Under the pieces are notes generated by a model, which worked only from the letters and a program-made list of their open reading frames with translations, searched no databases and had not been told where the DNA came from. This document shows positions 23,330 through 31,434 of a DNA stretch of 37,807 nt, one piece after another. Origin of the DNA: an uncultured Lachnospiraceae bacterium (GTDB lineage Bacteria > Bacillota > Clostridia > Lachnospirales > Lachnospiraceae). The translations under genes were made by a program, and so were the position numbers. The stretch is taken from positions 1-37,807 of the forward strand of contig CALWLM010000068.1 in the NCBI GenBank assembly GCA_944381515.1. Reading direction: 5' to 3'. Within the stretch, counting starts at the first letter, position 1, and each line of letters begins with the position of its first letter.

Positions 23330-23564
23330 ATGATCGGGGAAACGATCCGGGAGATAGAGGACAGCGCCTGCAAAAGGGCGGTGGCCCGGCTGCTCCTTCC
23401 TTCAGGTCAAGACGGTACAGATGGGCCGTTACGAGCAGTACGACAGAACCAACTTGTTTTACCGCAGCCTGGGCTTCAAGGAGTTTGAGGTTTTCCCTGC
23501 ATTGTGGGATGAAGGAAATCCCTTCCAGGTATATGTGATGGCATTGAAACAGGAAATTTTATAA
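23330..23564 (+). pseudogene. GNAT acetyltransferase relic
   Basis: Two separated pieces of a GNAT gene remain. An ATG at 23330, overlapping the ATPase stop region, starts IGETIREIEDSACKRAVARLL. In another frame, from 23406 to the stop at 23564, comes the typical C-terminal end MGRYEQYDRTNLFYRSLGF, then KEFEVFPALWDE and QVYVMALKQ. The acetyl-CoA-binding middle is missing. A large internal deletion plus a frame change make a working enzyme unlikely. Confidence 0.75.
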
Positions 23565-23577
23565 TGTATATAATGCA

Positions 23578-23613
23578 GACGCCCTGCGAAGGTTAATAGC
23601 TTCGCAGGGCGTC
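23578..23613. terminator. 14-base perfect hairpin overlapping the greA stop
   Basis: GACGCCCTGCGAAG (23578-23591) pairs perfectly with CTTCGCAGGGCGTC (23600-23613). The greA stop codon lies in the loop and arm, so the last codons of greA form half the stem. The downstream minus-strand sequence is AT-rich but has no clean T-run. It is a probable terminator for greA and possibly for plus-strand reading through from the ATPase. Confidence 0.6.
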
Positions 23614-24096
23614 GCTGCCGTCGTCCACCGTTTTTTCGATGGAGCGGATCGTCACATAGTAACCGGCCTTGTCGTTTATGGCCACATAGACCCGATCGCC
23701 GAGGCGGTGGCCCAGGATTGCCTTGCCCAGAGGGGATTCAATGCTGATGAGTCCTTTCAGGGAATTGCCGCGCACAGTGGTCACCAGTTTGTAGGTTTCT
23801 TCCTCGTCATCCTCCTCGAAATAAAGGGTGACGGTGTTAAATAGCCCTATTTCATCTTCCGCCGAGTGATCTTCAATGACCTTGGCGGTTTTTATCATCC
23901 GTTCCAGATAGCGGATTCGGCTCTCGTTTTTGTTCTTGTCCTTTTTGGCGGCATGATACTCAAAGTTCTCGCTGAGATCTCCGTGGGCTCTGGCTTCTTT
24001 GACTGCCTCCAGCGCTTCCTTGCGGACTACCACCTTGCGGTATTCGATTTCCTCTTCCATTTTCTTTATGTCTTCTCTGGTCAGTTCGTCGTACAT
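23593..24096 (-). CDS. greA: GreA/GreB-family transcription elongation factor
   Basis: From the ATG at 24096 (GGAG six bases upstream; an alternative ATG at 24108 adds four residues) the protein has 167 residues. The N-terminal half is the coiled coil that enters the RNA polymerase secondary channel. It carries the acidic tip in KEARAHGDLSENFEYHAAK. The C-terminal half is the FKBP-like domain (VTLYFEEDDEE, then LISIESPLGKAILGHRLGDRVYV). It rescues backtracked polymerase by stimulating transcript cleavage. The family is usually about 158 residues. Length and motifs fit GreA; because this is a single-gene unit, a GreA paralog elsewhere in the genome cannot be excluded. Confidence 0.9.
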   Translation of the reverse strand: MYDELTREDIKKMEEEIEYRKVVVRKEALEAVKEARAHGDLSENFEYHAAKKDKNKNESRIRYLERMIKTAKVIEDHSAEDEIGLFNTVTLYFEEDDEEETYKLVTTVRGNSLKGLISIESPLGKAILGHRLGDRVYVAINDKAGYYVTIRSIEKTVDDGSDALRSY

Positions 24097-24181
24097 AGCG
24101 GTCTCCATTTCTGCTTATTTTCGCAGCTTGTATAGCACGTAACTTTAAGTATAGCACAAATCGGGAAAAAGAGAAATGCTC

Positions 24182-24984
24182 TTACGGGACCTCCTCCGCC
24201 TGACCGGGCGTTTTTACGACCTCCTCCACAGGAAACCAGGCTTCGTCGAAACGCACTCTCCCCTGGGGCGTGCCGGCTACAATCAGCATGGAGGTGAAGG
24301 GATCTCCGGCCAGGCGCAGGCCCTGTTTTTCTATATAATCCAGGCAGGGGAGCAGGCGGTCCGGCAGGTACAGCTCTTCTTCGTCCCCGGCGATAATCGT
24401 GCAGACGCATGGACGGGGCGGGATATACTCTGTCCGGTCGGAGACTTCATATTCCAGGAGATGAAAATCCTCTTCGCGGATAATATTTCCGATATTCACA
24501 TTCAAAGAGGCCGCGCAGGATGTAAGCTCCCGGCAGCTGTATTTCAGGGAAGCTGTATTGATGGGAATATCCTGATTCCAGCGGGCGAATTCCCGGGACT
24601 GAGCTGCGCTGCTCTCGTGAGGAGAGAAATAGTTCCGGACAAAGAGACGGTAGAAGGCCGGGCTCTCTGTCAGCTCAAATTGCCTTGTCAGCGTATCCAG
24701 AGAGGGAAGCAGCGATATAAGGCGTTTCAGATGTATCTCCAGCCGCATTTGGCATAGAACTTGGAATCATAGAGATGGTAGCAGTCGATTAAAGAGAATT
24801 CCCGATACTTCATGTTGGGGGTGCGGCGGGGGGAGAGGAGCCCTTTGCTCTCGTAGAAGGCCAGTCCTTTGCCTGTAAGACCGTAATACTGGGCCAGCTG
24901 TGAGGTTGTGTAGTGATAGCTTTGCTCGCGGTTTTGCTCGCGGCGCCGCTGGTGACTCTGTTCGCGACTTTGTTCCTGGGTCAT
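24182..24984 (-). pseudogene. MerR-family regulator with effector-binding domain, frameshifted
   Basis: The first part, from the ATG at 24984 (AAAGGAG upstream), contains a Gln/Arg/Glu-rich leader and a MerR helix-turn-helix: YTTSQLAQYYGLTGKGLAFYES, then KGLLSPRRTPNMKYREFS. It ends at 24727 just after FYAKCGW. The continuation lies in another frame from 24748 (RLEIHLKRLISLL) to 24182. It has a GyrI-like effector-binding region near the end (GRVRFDEAWFPVEE). A minus-one shift at about 24738-24750 would join them to some 270 residues, a normal MerR length. It may be a decayed gene, a sequencing error or two overlapping proteins. A MerR-type promoter with a 19-base spacer lies 3.6 kb upstream in front of the flavoprotein gene. 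Confidence 0.7.
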
Positions 24985-25044
24985 GGGATCTCCTTTCCGG
25001 CTGCATATTGCCAAAGCTTAACGATACTTTGACTAATTGTGTTC

Positions 25045-25073
25045 ATTTTAACAAATCTTAATGAAACCTTCAA
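25045..25073 (-). promoter_or_regulatory. Candidate promoter of the MerR gene
   Basis: On the minus strand TTGAAG (25073-25068) and TAAAAT (25050-25045) are 17 bases apart, about 60 bases before the MerR start codon. The spacer holds no palindrome, so autoregulation through a MerR-type site is not obvious. Confidence 0.5.
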
Positions 25074-25081
25074 GATAAAGG

Positions 25082-25120
25082 AAATCCCCGCCCGGCATAT
25101 GAAAGCGCGGGCGGGGATTT
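25082..25120. terminator. 13-base perfect hairpin terminator after the DUF362 gene
   Basis: AAATCCCCGCCCG (25082-25094) pairs perfectly with CGGGCGGGGATTT (25108-25120), loop 13 bases. On the minus strand it follows the stop at 25142 by 22 bases and is trailed by ATTTCCTTT, a fair U-tract. Confidence 0.78.
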
Positions 25121-25141
25121 GCCGTCGGCTGCATTTTGCAG

Positions 25142-26272
25142 TTACATCTTGATTAATTCGTATTCTCTGCTGCCCAGGCCGATTTTTTGGGCATGCTCCA
25201 GACAGGAACGCCATTCGGACTCGGGAGAAGAGTTGGTGAAATGGTCGTGATGGTCGTGAAAATTGGGGTCGGCCAGGTGATCGGCCAGCTGACTGTGGGG
25301 CAGGGGAGCCGCCGCCAGGCAGGCGTCCACGCATGCCTGATCCAGAGCCAGCGGATCGAAGGAGGCAAACATGCCGATGTTGGGAAGGATCGGCGCGTCA
25401 TTTTCACAGTGACAGTCGCAGTTGGGGGAGACATCCACAATCAGGGAGATGTGGAAGTTCGGACGCCCGTCTACTACAGCTTTGGTGTATTCGGCCATTT
25501 TGCAGTTCAAAATTTCATTGGCGTTGTCGTTATTGAACTGGATGGCATCGAAGTTGCAGGCTCCCAGGCAGCGGCCGCAGCCCACGCAGTTGTCCAGATT
25601 GACGGTCATCTTGCGCGCCGCCTCGTCGAAAATCAGGCCGCCGTTGGCGCATTCCTTCTGGCATCTGCGGCAGCCCCGGCATTCCTCCTCCACGATATGG
25701 GGCTTGCCGCTGCTGTGCTGCTCCGTTTTGCCCGCGCGGGAGCCGCATCCCATACCGATGTTTTTAATGGCGCCGCCGAAACCGGTCATTTCGTGTCCCT
25801 TAAAGTGGGTCAGACTGATAAAGACATCGGCGTCCATGACGGCGCGGCCGATTTTGGCCTCCTTTACATATTCGCCGCCTGCAACGGGAACCGCGATATC
25901 ATCGGTGCCCTTCAAACCATCGCCGATCAGAATGGGACATCCCACGGTTAAGGGGGTGAAGCCATTCTGCCAGGCGCATTCCAGATGCTCCAGGGCGTTT
26001 TTGCGTCTGCCGGGATACATGGTGTTGCAGTCGGTCAGGAAAGGCTTGCCGCCCAGCTCTTTGACCAGATCCACAATGGCTCTGGCGTAGTTGGGGCGGA
26101 GATAGCTGATGTTGCCCAGCTCGCCGAAGTGAAGCTTAATGGCCACAAATTTGCCGTCCATATCGATGGAGGCGATACCGGCTTTCCGGCACAGCTTCTT
26201 TAGCTTGGTCGGAAGTCCGTCGCCAAAGGCGATGGTGCGAAAATCTGTGTAATACACCTTTGCTTTTTCCAT
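25142..26272 (-). CDS. DUF362-domain protein with two 4Fe-4S clusters
   Basis: The 376-residue protein has an N-terminal DUF362 domain and a ferredoxin-like insert. The insert carries CRGCRRCQKEC and CVGCGRCLGAC, each with the Cys-x2-Cys-x2-Cys pattern that binds a 4Fe-4S cluster. The C-terminal part has a Cys-rich stretch (PNCDCHCENDAP) and a helical end. AAGGAGA precedes the ATG. Such proteins are widespread in anaerobes and are presumed redox or electron-transfer proteins of unknown substrate. Neighbours are a MerR-type regulator and a flavin reductase on the same strand, so it may belong to an oxidative or electron-acceptor response. No signal peptide is seen, so it is cytoplasmic. Confidence 0.87.
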   Translation of the reverse strand: MEKAKVYYTDFRTIAFGDGLPTKLKKLCRKAGIASIDMDGKFVAIKLHFGELGNISYLRPNYARAIVDLVKELGGKPFLTDCNTMYPGRRKNALEHLECAWQNGFTPLTVGCPILIGDGLKGTDDIAVPVAGGEYVKEAKIGRAVMDADVFISLTHFKGHEMTGFGGAIKNIGMGCGSRAGKTEQHSSGKPHIVEEECRGCRRCQKECANGGLIFDEAARKMTVNLDNCVGCGRCLGACNFDAIQFNNDNANEILNCKMAEYTKAVVDGRPNFHISLIVDVSPNCDCHCENDAPILPNIGMFASFDPLALDQACVDACLAAAPLPHSQLADHLADPNFHDHHDHFTNSSPESEWRSCLEHAQKIGLGSREYELIKM

Positions 26273-26380
26273 TTGCTTTTCTCCTTGTCAATCTTCATGG
26301 ATTTTCATAAGACGTTTCTCATTATAAATCCGATCTTGCGGCTGCGCAACGTTTACTTTAATGGACCTTTAAACCGGCGG

Positions 26381-28546
26381 TTATTGAAGGCTTTCTACCG
26401 CTGAAGAAGCGGCGGCCCTGCCGAATACGCCGCAGGTCATCAGAGAGGTGCCGCAGCCGAAATAGTTGACGGATACGGTCTGTCCCACGGCGCAGGAACC
26501 GGCGGCGTAGAGACCTTCAATCCAGCTGCCTTCGCTGTCCAAAACCTGAGCCTCGGTATTGATCCGCGCTCCGCTGTATCCGTCGGTGCTTACCATAGGC
26601 AGACGGATGATATAATAAGGTCCCTCCAGCTCTTCCAGGTACTGGGCGTCCTTGCCGAAATCCGTATCCTCTTCGGCTCTGCACAGTTCATTGTAGCGCT
26701 CCACGGTGGCGGACAGGGTGGCCGGATCGATTCCCACGTCCTCTGCCAGGGCCTCAATGGTGTCTTCGCAGTAGGCATAAGGCAGACCGCTGCTGGGGAC
26801 GGTGGAATTCATTACATCGTCCATAAGGATCGGATAGCGGTCGGCAAAGTCCTGACCTACTACGCAGTAGCCTTCACTGTAGCCTCTGTCCCAGTTCTCC
26901 TTGGTAAATTCAAAGCAGAAATTATCCTCGGCAGTCACTCTTTCTCCGCCGCCGTCCACTAAGAGGATCTCGTAGACAGGATTGTCGGGAGAGTTGGGGA
27001 TAACCTCAGGAAATTCAGGGAAGGAAGGGGAGTAGCTGTAATACATAAATTGAGTATAGGGGATATTGATTAAATCTGCTCCCACCTCTTCAAACCAGCG
27101 GTAAGCGTCTCCGTCGCCGCAGCCGCAGGAGTAAGTGATGTTGTCAATTCTGGGGTTTAACTGGGCAAAAAGCTCAGGGTCATTGGTATAAGAACCGGCA
27201 CAGACAATGGTGGCCTGTGCATTTACAGTGATATCATCGCCGTATTTGTTGGTGGCCTTGCAGCCGGTAACGGCTCCGTCCTCATTTTGGATCAGGCTGA
27301 CGGCCGGCGTTCCCATTAATATGGTGACGCCCAGCTCTTCGGCGCGGTTTTTAAGCGTGGAGGTCAGATAGGAGCCGCCCGCCGTAGTATGGATACGCTC
27401 GGTGGCGCGGGGACCTTTGACGCTCTTGTTGATAACGCCGGTGAATTCCACTCCGTTATCTGCAAGCCAGGCATTCAGCTCGCCGCTGTGATCGGCCATA
27501 TAGCGCAGCAGGTCGGTGTCCAGCTGCTCCTCATCCTGATACAGCTCATAGATGTCTTCATAGAAGGCGTCGGCATTGTCGCTGATGCCGGCCGCTTCCT
27601 GCGTGGCAGTGCCGGCGCCGACGATGAAGCCCAGGGAGCGGGTGGTGGAAGAGCTTAAGACTTCATTCTTTTCCAGAAGAAGAACCTCAGCGCCCTGACT
27701 GGCAGCCTCGATGGCGGCAGTCAGTCCTGCCATGCCGGCTCCGATAACCAGAATCTGAGTATCGTACTGGCTGGTCTGGGCATCGGGTTTTATTACTTCT
27801 CTGGCGCTCAGTACGGAAGGATCTCCGCCTGCCTGACGAATGCAGTCGGTAAGGGCGGTCAGAAAAGCGTTGGAGGAGACGGTGGCTCCCGATATGGTAT
27901 CCACAGCCAGAGACTGACTGGCTATAACTTCTTCGGCCAGAATCGGGAAGGCCATGCCGCCTATGATATCGGTATCCGTATACTCATCCACGGAAATATC
28001 GGTAATCTGATTGTCTGCGATGGTTACGCTCATGGTCAGCTGACCTTCGGTGGCCAGGCCGTTTACCTCGGCGTAAGAAACCGTCTGCGCCGTGTAGGTG
28101 CCGTCTGTCATGGTCAGCTCGCTGCCGGACGATTCGGCCTTGCCCGCGGCCTGGTCAAGAGCCTCTTGTGCTGCTTCTTTGATTGCATTGCTGGAGTAGG
28201 TGCAGCCGGATATGCCGTCGACCTCTGCGGATTGCGCTTCCAGGATCAAAGCGGGCAGCTGTTCTACGGCGTTGGAGCCGATGCCGGGGGTTTCGCTGTC
28301 GCCGGTAATCTGGACATCGGTGATGGCGTTGGCATCCACGGTAACCGTAACGGTGATATCGCCGCCGTAGCCTCTGGCGGTGCCTTCATAGGTGCCGGGA
28401 GTGTAGATACCGGCGGGAGCGGTTGCATCCGTTTCCTCCGAAATATTTGCTTCGGTGCTGTCTCCGGTCTGGCCGGACTCGCTGCTGCAGCCAGCCAGGC
28501 TCAGGGTAAGACACAGGCAGAGCAGAAGGGCTGTAAGTTTCTTCAT
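26381..28546 (-). CDS. Flavin lipoprotein reductase with two FMN-binding domains and one FAD domain
   Basis: AGGAGG supports the ATG at 28546. The 721-residue protein starts with a lipoprotein signal (LSLAGC, Cys20). It has two FMN-bind domains, at about 45-135 and 145-235. The second ends in the covalent flavinylation motif DTISGAT (Thr222). The first ends in DGISGCT (Thr116), with Cys in place of Ala. The remainder is a FAD_binding_2 domain with GAGMAG (269-274), as in fumarate-reductase-type flavoproteins. It would be anchored on the outer membrane face and pass electrons from a membrane dehydrogenase to an external acceptor. The ApbE flavin transferase it needs is not in the window. The acceptor (fumarate, urocanate, cinnamate or other) cannot be told. 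It appears to be regulated by a MerR-type promoter. Confidence 0.87.
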   Translation of the reverse strand: MKKLTALLLCLCLTLSLAGCSSESGQTGDSTEANISEETDATAPAGIYTPGTYEGTARGYGGDITVTVTVDANAITDVQITGDSETPGIGSNAVEQLPALILEAQSAEVDGISGCTYSSNAIKEAAQEALDQAAGKAESSGSELTMTDGTYTAQTVSYAEVNGLATEGQLTMSVTIADNQITDISVDEYTDTDIIGGMAFPILAEEVIASQSLAVDTISGATVSSNAFLTALTDCIRQAGGDPSVLSAREVIKPDAQTSQYDTQILVIGAGMAGLTAAIEAASQGAEVLLLEKNEVLSSSTTRSLGFIVGAGTATQEAAGISDNADAFYEDIYELYQDEEQLDTDLLRYMADHSGELNAWLADNGVEFTGVINKSVKGPRATERIHTTAGGSYLTSTLKNRAEELGVTILMGTPAVSLIQNEDGAVTGCKATNKYGDDITVNAQATIVCAGSYTNDPELFAQLNPRIDNITYSCGCGDGDAYRWFEEVGADLINIPYTQFMYYSYSPSFPEFPEVIPNSPDNPVYEILLVDGGGERVTAEDNFCFEFTKENWDRGYSEGYCVVGQDFADRYPILMDDVMNSTVPSSGLPYAYCEDTIEALAEDVGIDPATLSATVERYNELCRAEEDTDFGKDAQYLEELEGPYYIIRLPMVSTDGYSGARINTEAQVLDSEGSWIEGLYAAGSCAVGQTVSVNYFGCGTSLMTCGVFGRAAASSAVESLQ

Positions 28547-28602
28547 TTCTTTTTCCTCCTTTTGTGACAAGGGCAAAAGCCGTTTGTCTTTTCTCAAACA
28601 AA

Positions 28603-28633
28603 ATCATAAGCCCGGAAGTTACTTCCGAGTCAA
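28603..28633 (-). promoter_or_regulatory. MerR-type promoter with 19-base spacer and palindrome
   Basis: On the minus strand, TTGACT (28633-28628) and TATGAT (28608-28603) are separated by 19 bases. The spacer contains the perfect dyad CGGAAGT-A-ACTTCCG (28627-28613). A long spacer with a central dyad is the signature of MerR-family activated promoters. The gene it serves is the flavin lipoprotein starting at 28546, and the damaged MerR gene at 24182-24984 is a candidate regulator. Confidence 0.65.
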
Positions 28634-28764
28634 TGGTTTTCTTGTCGAATATTTATTGAAATTTGAAATAATAAAATAAAAGTATAGAAAGCCGCCGATT
28701 TCCGGGCCGGATGAAAGGAAGAATATTCCAGAGCGCCTGCGGGATGAAATTCCCTCCACGGCAC

Positions 28765-28793
28765 TTGCGCGGTCGGGTGATTTATTATATACT
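28765..28793 (+). promoter_or_regulatory. Candidate dnaX promoter
   Basis: TTGCGC (28765-28770), a 17-base spacer and TATACT (28788-28793) lie about 60 bases before the dnaX start codon. The 305-base region between the flavin lipoprotein and dnaX holds only this and the divergent MerR-type promoter. Confidence 0.55.
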
Positions 28794-28851
28794 GTACAAA
28801 ATAGGGCTCTTTATAAAAACTTATGAATCAGCGGCAGGAAGGACGAAAATA

Positions 28852-30453
28852 ATGAGCTATACCGCGCTGTACCGTAAATGGCGTCCGGCTACCTTTGACG
28901 AGGTAAAGGGGCAGGATCATATCGTTATAACACTCAAAAATCAAATAAACAGCGGGCGGATCGGCCATGCCTATCTGTTCTGCGGCACCAGAGGAACAGG
29001 CAAGACCTCTGTGGCCAAGATATTTGCCAAAGCAGTCAACTGCGAGCATCCGGTGGATGGAAATCCCTGCGGCGAGTGCGCCTCGTGCCGGGCGATTGCC
29101 TCCGGCGCGTCGATGAATGTGGTGGAAATCGACGCTGCTTCCAACAATGGCGTGGATAATATCCGTCAGATTCGCGATGAGGTGGAATACTCTCCCGCGG
29201 ACGGCAAATTCCGCGTATACATTATCGATGAAGTCCATATGCTTTCCACAGGAGCCTTCAATGCTCTGCTCAAGACGTTGGAGGAACCTCCTTCCTATGT
29301 GATTTTCATTCTGGCGACCACAGAGGCGCACCGGATTCCCATTACGGTGCTGTCACGGTGCCAGAGGTATGATTTCCGGCGTATCGATGGAGACACCATC
29401 ACGGCCAGACTGGCGGAGATGGCGGCAGCCGAGCAGATTGAGGTTGACGACAAGGCGCTGCGCTATGTGGCCAAAAAAGGAGACGGCTCTCTGCGAGACT
29501 CCATCAGCCTTTTTGATCAGTGCGTGGCCTTTTATTATGGGCAGCGGCTGACCTACGAGAGAGTGCTGGATGTGCTGGGAGCGGTAGACAATGAGGTATA
29601 CAGCCAGTTCTTCCGCACACTGGGCAATAAGGATGTGGGACAGTGTCTGCGTCAGATCGAACAGCTTGTCCTGTCGGGACGGGATCTGACCCAGTTTGTA
29701 TCGGATTTTATATGGTATCTGCGGGGGATGCTGCTGGCTCAGACCGGCGAGGACAGCCAGGATTTTCTGGATATGTCGGAGGAAGACTGGCGGCGGCTGA
29801 CGGAGGACGCGGGACTGGTTTCTCAGGAGACGGTTATGCGTTATATCCGGGTGCTGTCCGAGACCATGAACCAGATGCGCTTTAGCGCCTCCAAAAGAGT
29901 GCTTTTGGAAATTGCTCTGATTCGCCTGGCTAAGCCGGCCATGGAGACGAATCTTGATTCGGTGCTGCAGCGGCTGGAGGATCTGGAGCGGCTGGTGCAG
30001 TCGGGCGCTCTGATCCAGGCGGCGGGCGGCGCGCAGGCAGACGGCAGGGGCGCAGTCGGTCCGCGTTCAGAAACGGCAGAACGGGCGCAGGCCTCGGAGC
30101 CGGAGACGGTAGTGCTGCCTCAGGCTCAGATTGACGAGCTGCGTCTGTTATCAAAGGATTGGAAGCAGATCATCGGCGCGGTGGGACACAGCGTCAAATA
30201 TACGCTGGCGGATGTGAAGCTGGAGCCCAGAGGAGAGGGGCGCCTTGAGCTTATCTTTCACGACAGGAGCAGCTATGATATCGGCAGCCGTCCCAGCGTA
30301 CTGAAGGAGCTGCGGGAGTACATTGCCTCGGCCTATCAGGTGGACGTGGAGCTTTCCGCATCGCTGATAGCGCAGGAGGAGTATGTCAGCAAAAATTATG
30401 TGACAGAAGAAGAGCTGAAACAAAAATTTAAAGTAGATATAATTATGGAATAA
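28852..30453 (+). CDS. dnaX: DNA polymerase III subunits gamma/tau
   Basis: The start at 28852 (MSYTALYRKWRP) is the family-conserved N-terminus and follows a GGAAGGA site; upstream in-frame ATGs give a non-conserved extension and are rejected. The 533-residue clamp loader ATPase has Walker A GTRGTGKTS (45-53), zinc ligands Cys64, Cys73, Cys76 and Cys79, Walker B IIDEVHM and the sensor region ILATTEAHRIPITVLSRCQ. It loads the sliding clamp and connects polymerase cores at the replication fork. No A-rich slippery site is found near the usual gamma/tau boundary, so only the long tau form is expected. It heads the block dnaX-ebfC-recR. Confidence 0.95.
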   Translation: MSYTALYRKWRPATFDEVKGQDHIVITLKNQINSGRIGHAYLFCGTRGTGKTSVAKIFAKAVNCEHPVDGNPCGECASCRAIASGASMNVVEIDAASNNGVDNIRQIRDEVEYSPADGKFRVYIIDEVHMLSTGAFNALLKTLEEPPSYVIFILATTEAHRIPITVLSRCQRYDFRRIDGDTITARLAEMAAAEQIEVDDKALRYVAKKGDGSLRDSISLFDQCVAFYYGQRLTYERVLDVLGAVDNEVYSQFFRTLGNKDVGQCLRQIEQLVLSGRDLTQFVSDFIWYLRGMLLAQTGEDSQDFLDMSEEDWRRLTEDAGLVSQETVMRYIRVLSETMNQMRFSASKRVLLEIALIRLAKPAMETNLDSVLQRLEDLERLVQSGALIQAAGGAQADGRGAVGPRSETAERAQASEPETVVLPQAQIDELRLLSKDWKQIIGAVGHSVKYTLADVKLEPRGEGRLELIFHDRSSYDIGSRPSVLKELREYIASAYQVDVELSASLIAQEEYVSKNYVTEEELKQKFKVDIIME

Positions 30454-30468
30454 GGAGGATGAACAGAC

Positions 30469-30810
30469 ATGGCAAAGAGAGGCGGATTTCCCGGAGGAAT
30501 GCCCGGCAATATGAACAATCTGATGAAGCAGGCGCAGAGAATGCAGCGCCAGATCGAGGAGCAGGCCAAGGCGCTGGAGGAGAAGGAGTATTCGGCGCAG
30601 TCCGGCGGCGGCGCAGTGGCGGTGACGATGAACGGCAAAAAAGAGGTGCTCAGTCTTACGCTTACGCCCGAGGTGGTAGACCCGGAGGATATTGAAATGC
30701 TCCAGGATCTGATTGTGGCCGCCATGAACGAGGTGCTGCGGCAGGTCGAGGATGATGCAAACGCCATTATGGGCAAAATGACCGGCGGTATGGGAGGCTT
30801 TCCGTTCTAA
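30469..30810 (+). CDS. YbaB/EbfC-family nucleoid-associated protein
   Basis: The 113-residue protein has the EbfC hallmarks: a Gly/Met-rich N-terminus, a QAQRMQRQIEE helix, VTMNGKKEVLSLTLTPEVVD and a second helix LQDLIVAAMNEVLRQVED, ending Met/Gly-rich. AAGGAGG precedes the ATG. The family forms dimers that bind DNA and is almost always encoded between dnaX and recR, as here. It stops in the first base of recR (TAATG), giving coupled translation. Confidence 0.93.
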   Translation: MAKRGGFPGGMPGNMNNLMKQAQRMQRQIEEQAKALEEKEYSAQSGGGAVAVTMNGKKEVLSLTLTPEVVDPEDIEMLQDLIVAAMNEVLRQVEDDANAIMGKMTGGMGGFPF

Positions 30811-31406
30811 TGGATTACTATAGCGCAAAAATAACGGCTCTGATCGACGAGCTGTCCAGGCTGCCCGGTATCGGCGCCAAGTCTGCCGGCCGTCTGGCCT
30901 TTCACCTGCTGAACATGCCTCAGGAGGAGGTGGACCGGCTGACGGACACCATCCAGCAGGCCAAACGGACGGTGTGCTATTGTGAGGAATGCTGCACGCT
31001 GACCGACAGCAGGCTTTGTCCGATCTGCGCAAGCCCTGTGCGGGACCATGGGCAGATCATGGTGGTGGAGAATACCAGAGATTTGGCAGCCTATGAGAAA
31101 ACGGGCAAATATAACGGAGTGTACCATGTTCTCCACGGGGCCATCTCGCCGGCTCTGGGCATCGGTCCTGCCGATATCAAGCTCAAGGAGCTGATGAAAC
31201 GTTTGCAGGGAGATGTGAACGAGGTGATTATCGCCACCAATTCGAGCCTTGAGGGAGAAACGACGGCCATGTACCTGAGCAAGCTGATCAAGCCGACGGG
31301 GATAAAGGTCACTCGCATCGCCAGCGGCGTGCCGGTGGGCGGAGACCTGGAATATATAGACGAAGTGACGCTGCTGCGGGCTCTGGAAGGCCGTACGCAG
31401 CTGTGA
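30810..31406 (+). CDS. recR: Recombination protein RecR
   Basis: The 198-residue protein has the N-terminal helix-hairpin-helix (RLPGIGAKSAGRLAFHLL) and a zinc finger with Cys58, Cys61, Cys70 and Cys73. The Toprim domain starts at VVENTRDLAAYE, and the C-terminal end carries IASGVPVGGDLEYIDEVTLLRAL. It works with RecO and RecF to load RecA at single-strand gaps. Length is exactly as in the family. The start overlaps the ebfC stop. Confidence 0.95.
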   Translation: MDYYSAKITALIDELSRLPGIGAKSAGRLAFHLLNMPQEEVDRLTDTIQQAKRTVCYCEECCTLTDSRLCPICASPVRDHGQIMVVENTRDLAAYEKTGKYNGVYHVLHGAISPALGIGPADIKLKELMKRLQGDVNEVIIATNSSLEGETTAMYLSKLIKPTGIKVTRIASGVPVGGDLEYIDEVTLLRALEGRTQL

Positions 31407-31434
31407 CTGCGTACCACAGAGGTGAACAGTTAAA

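Noticed and set aside
24727-24757. Programmed frameshift in the MerR gene
   Set aside because: The shift region GCCAAATGC has no canonical slippery heptamer or obvious stimulatory structure. Mutation or sequencing error is simpler, though not proven.
29466-29480. A-rich run in dnaX as a programmed frameshift site for the gamma form
   Set aside because: It lies in the AAA+ part around codon 207, far from the usual gamma/tau boundary, and is not in the A-AAA-AAG reading phase needed for slippage.
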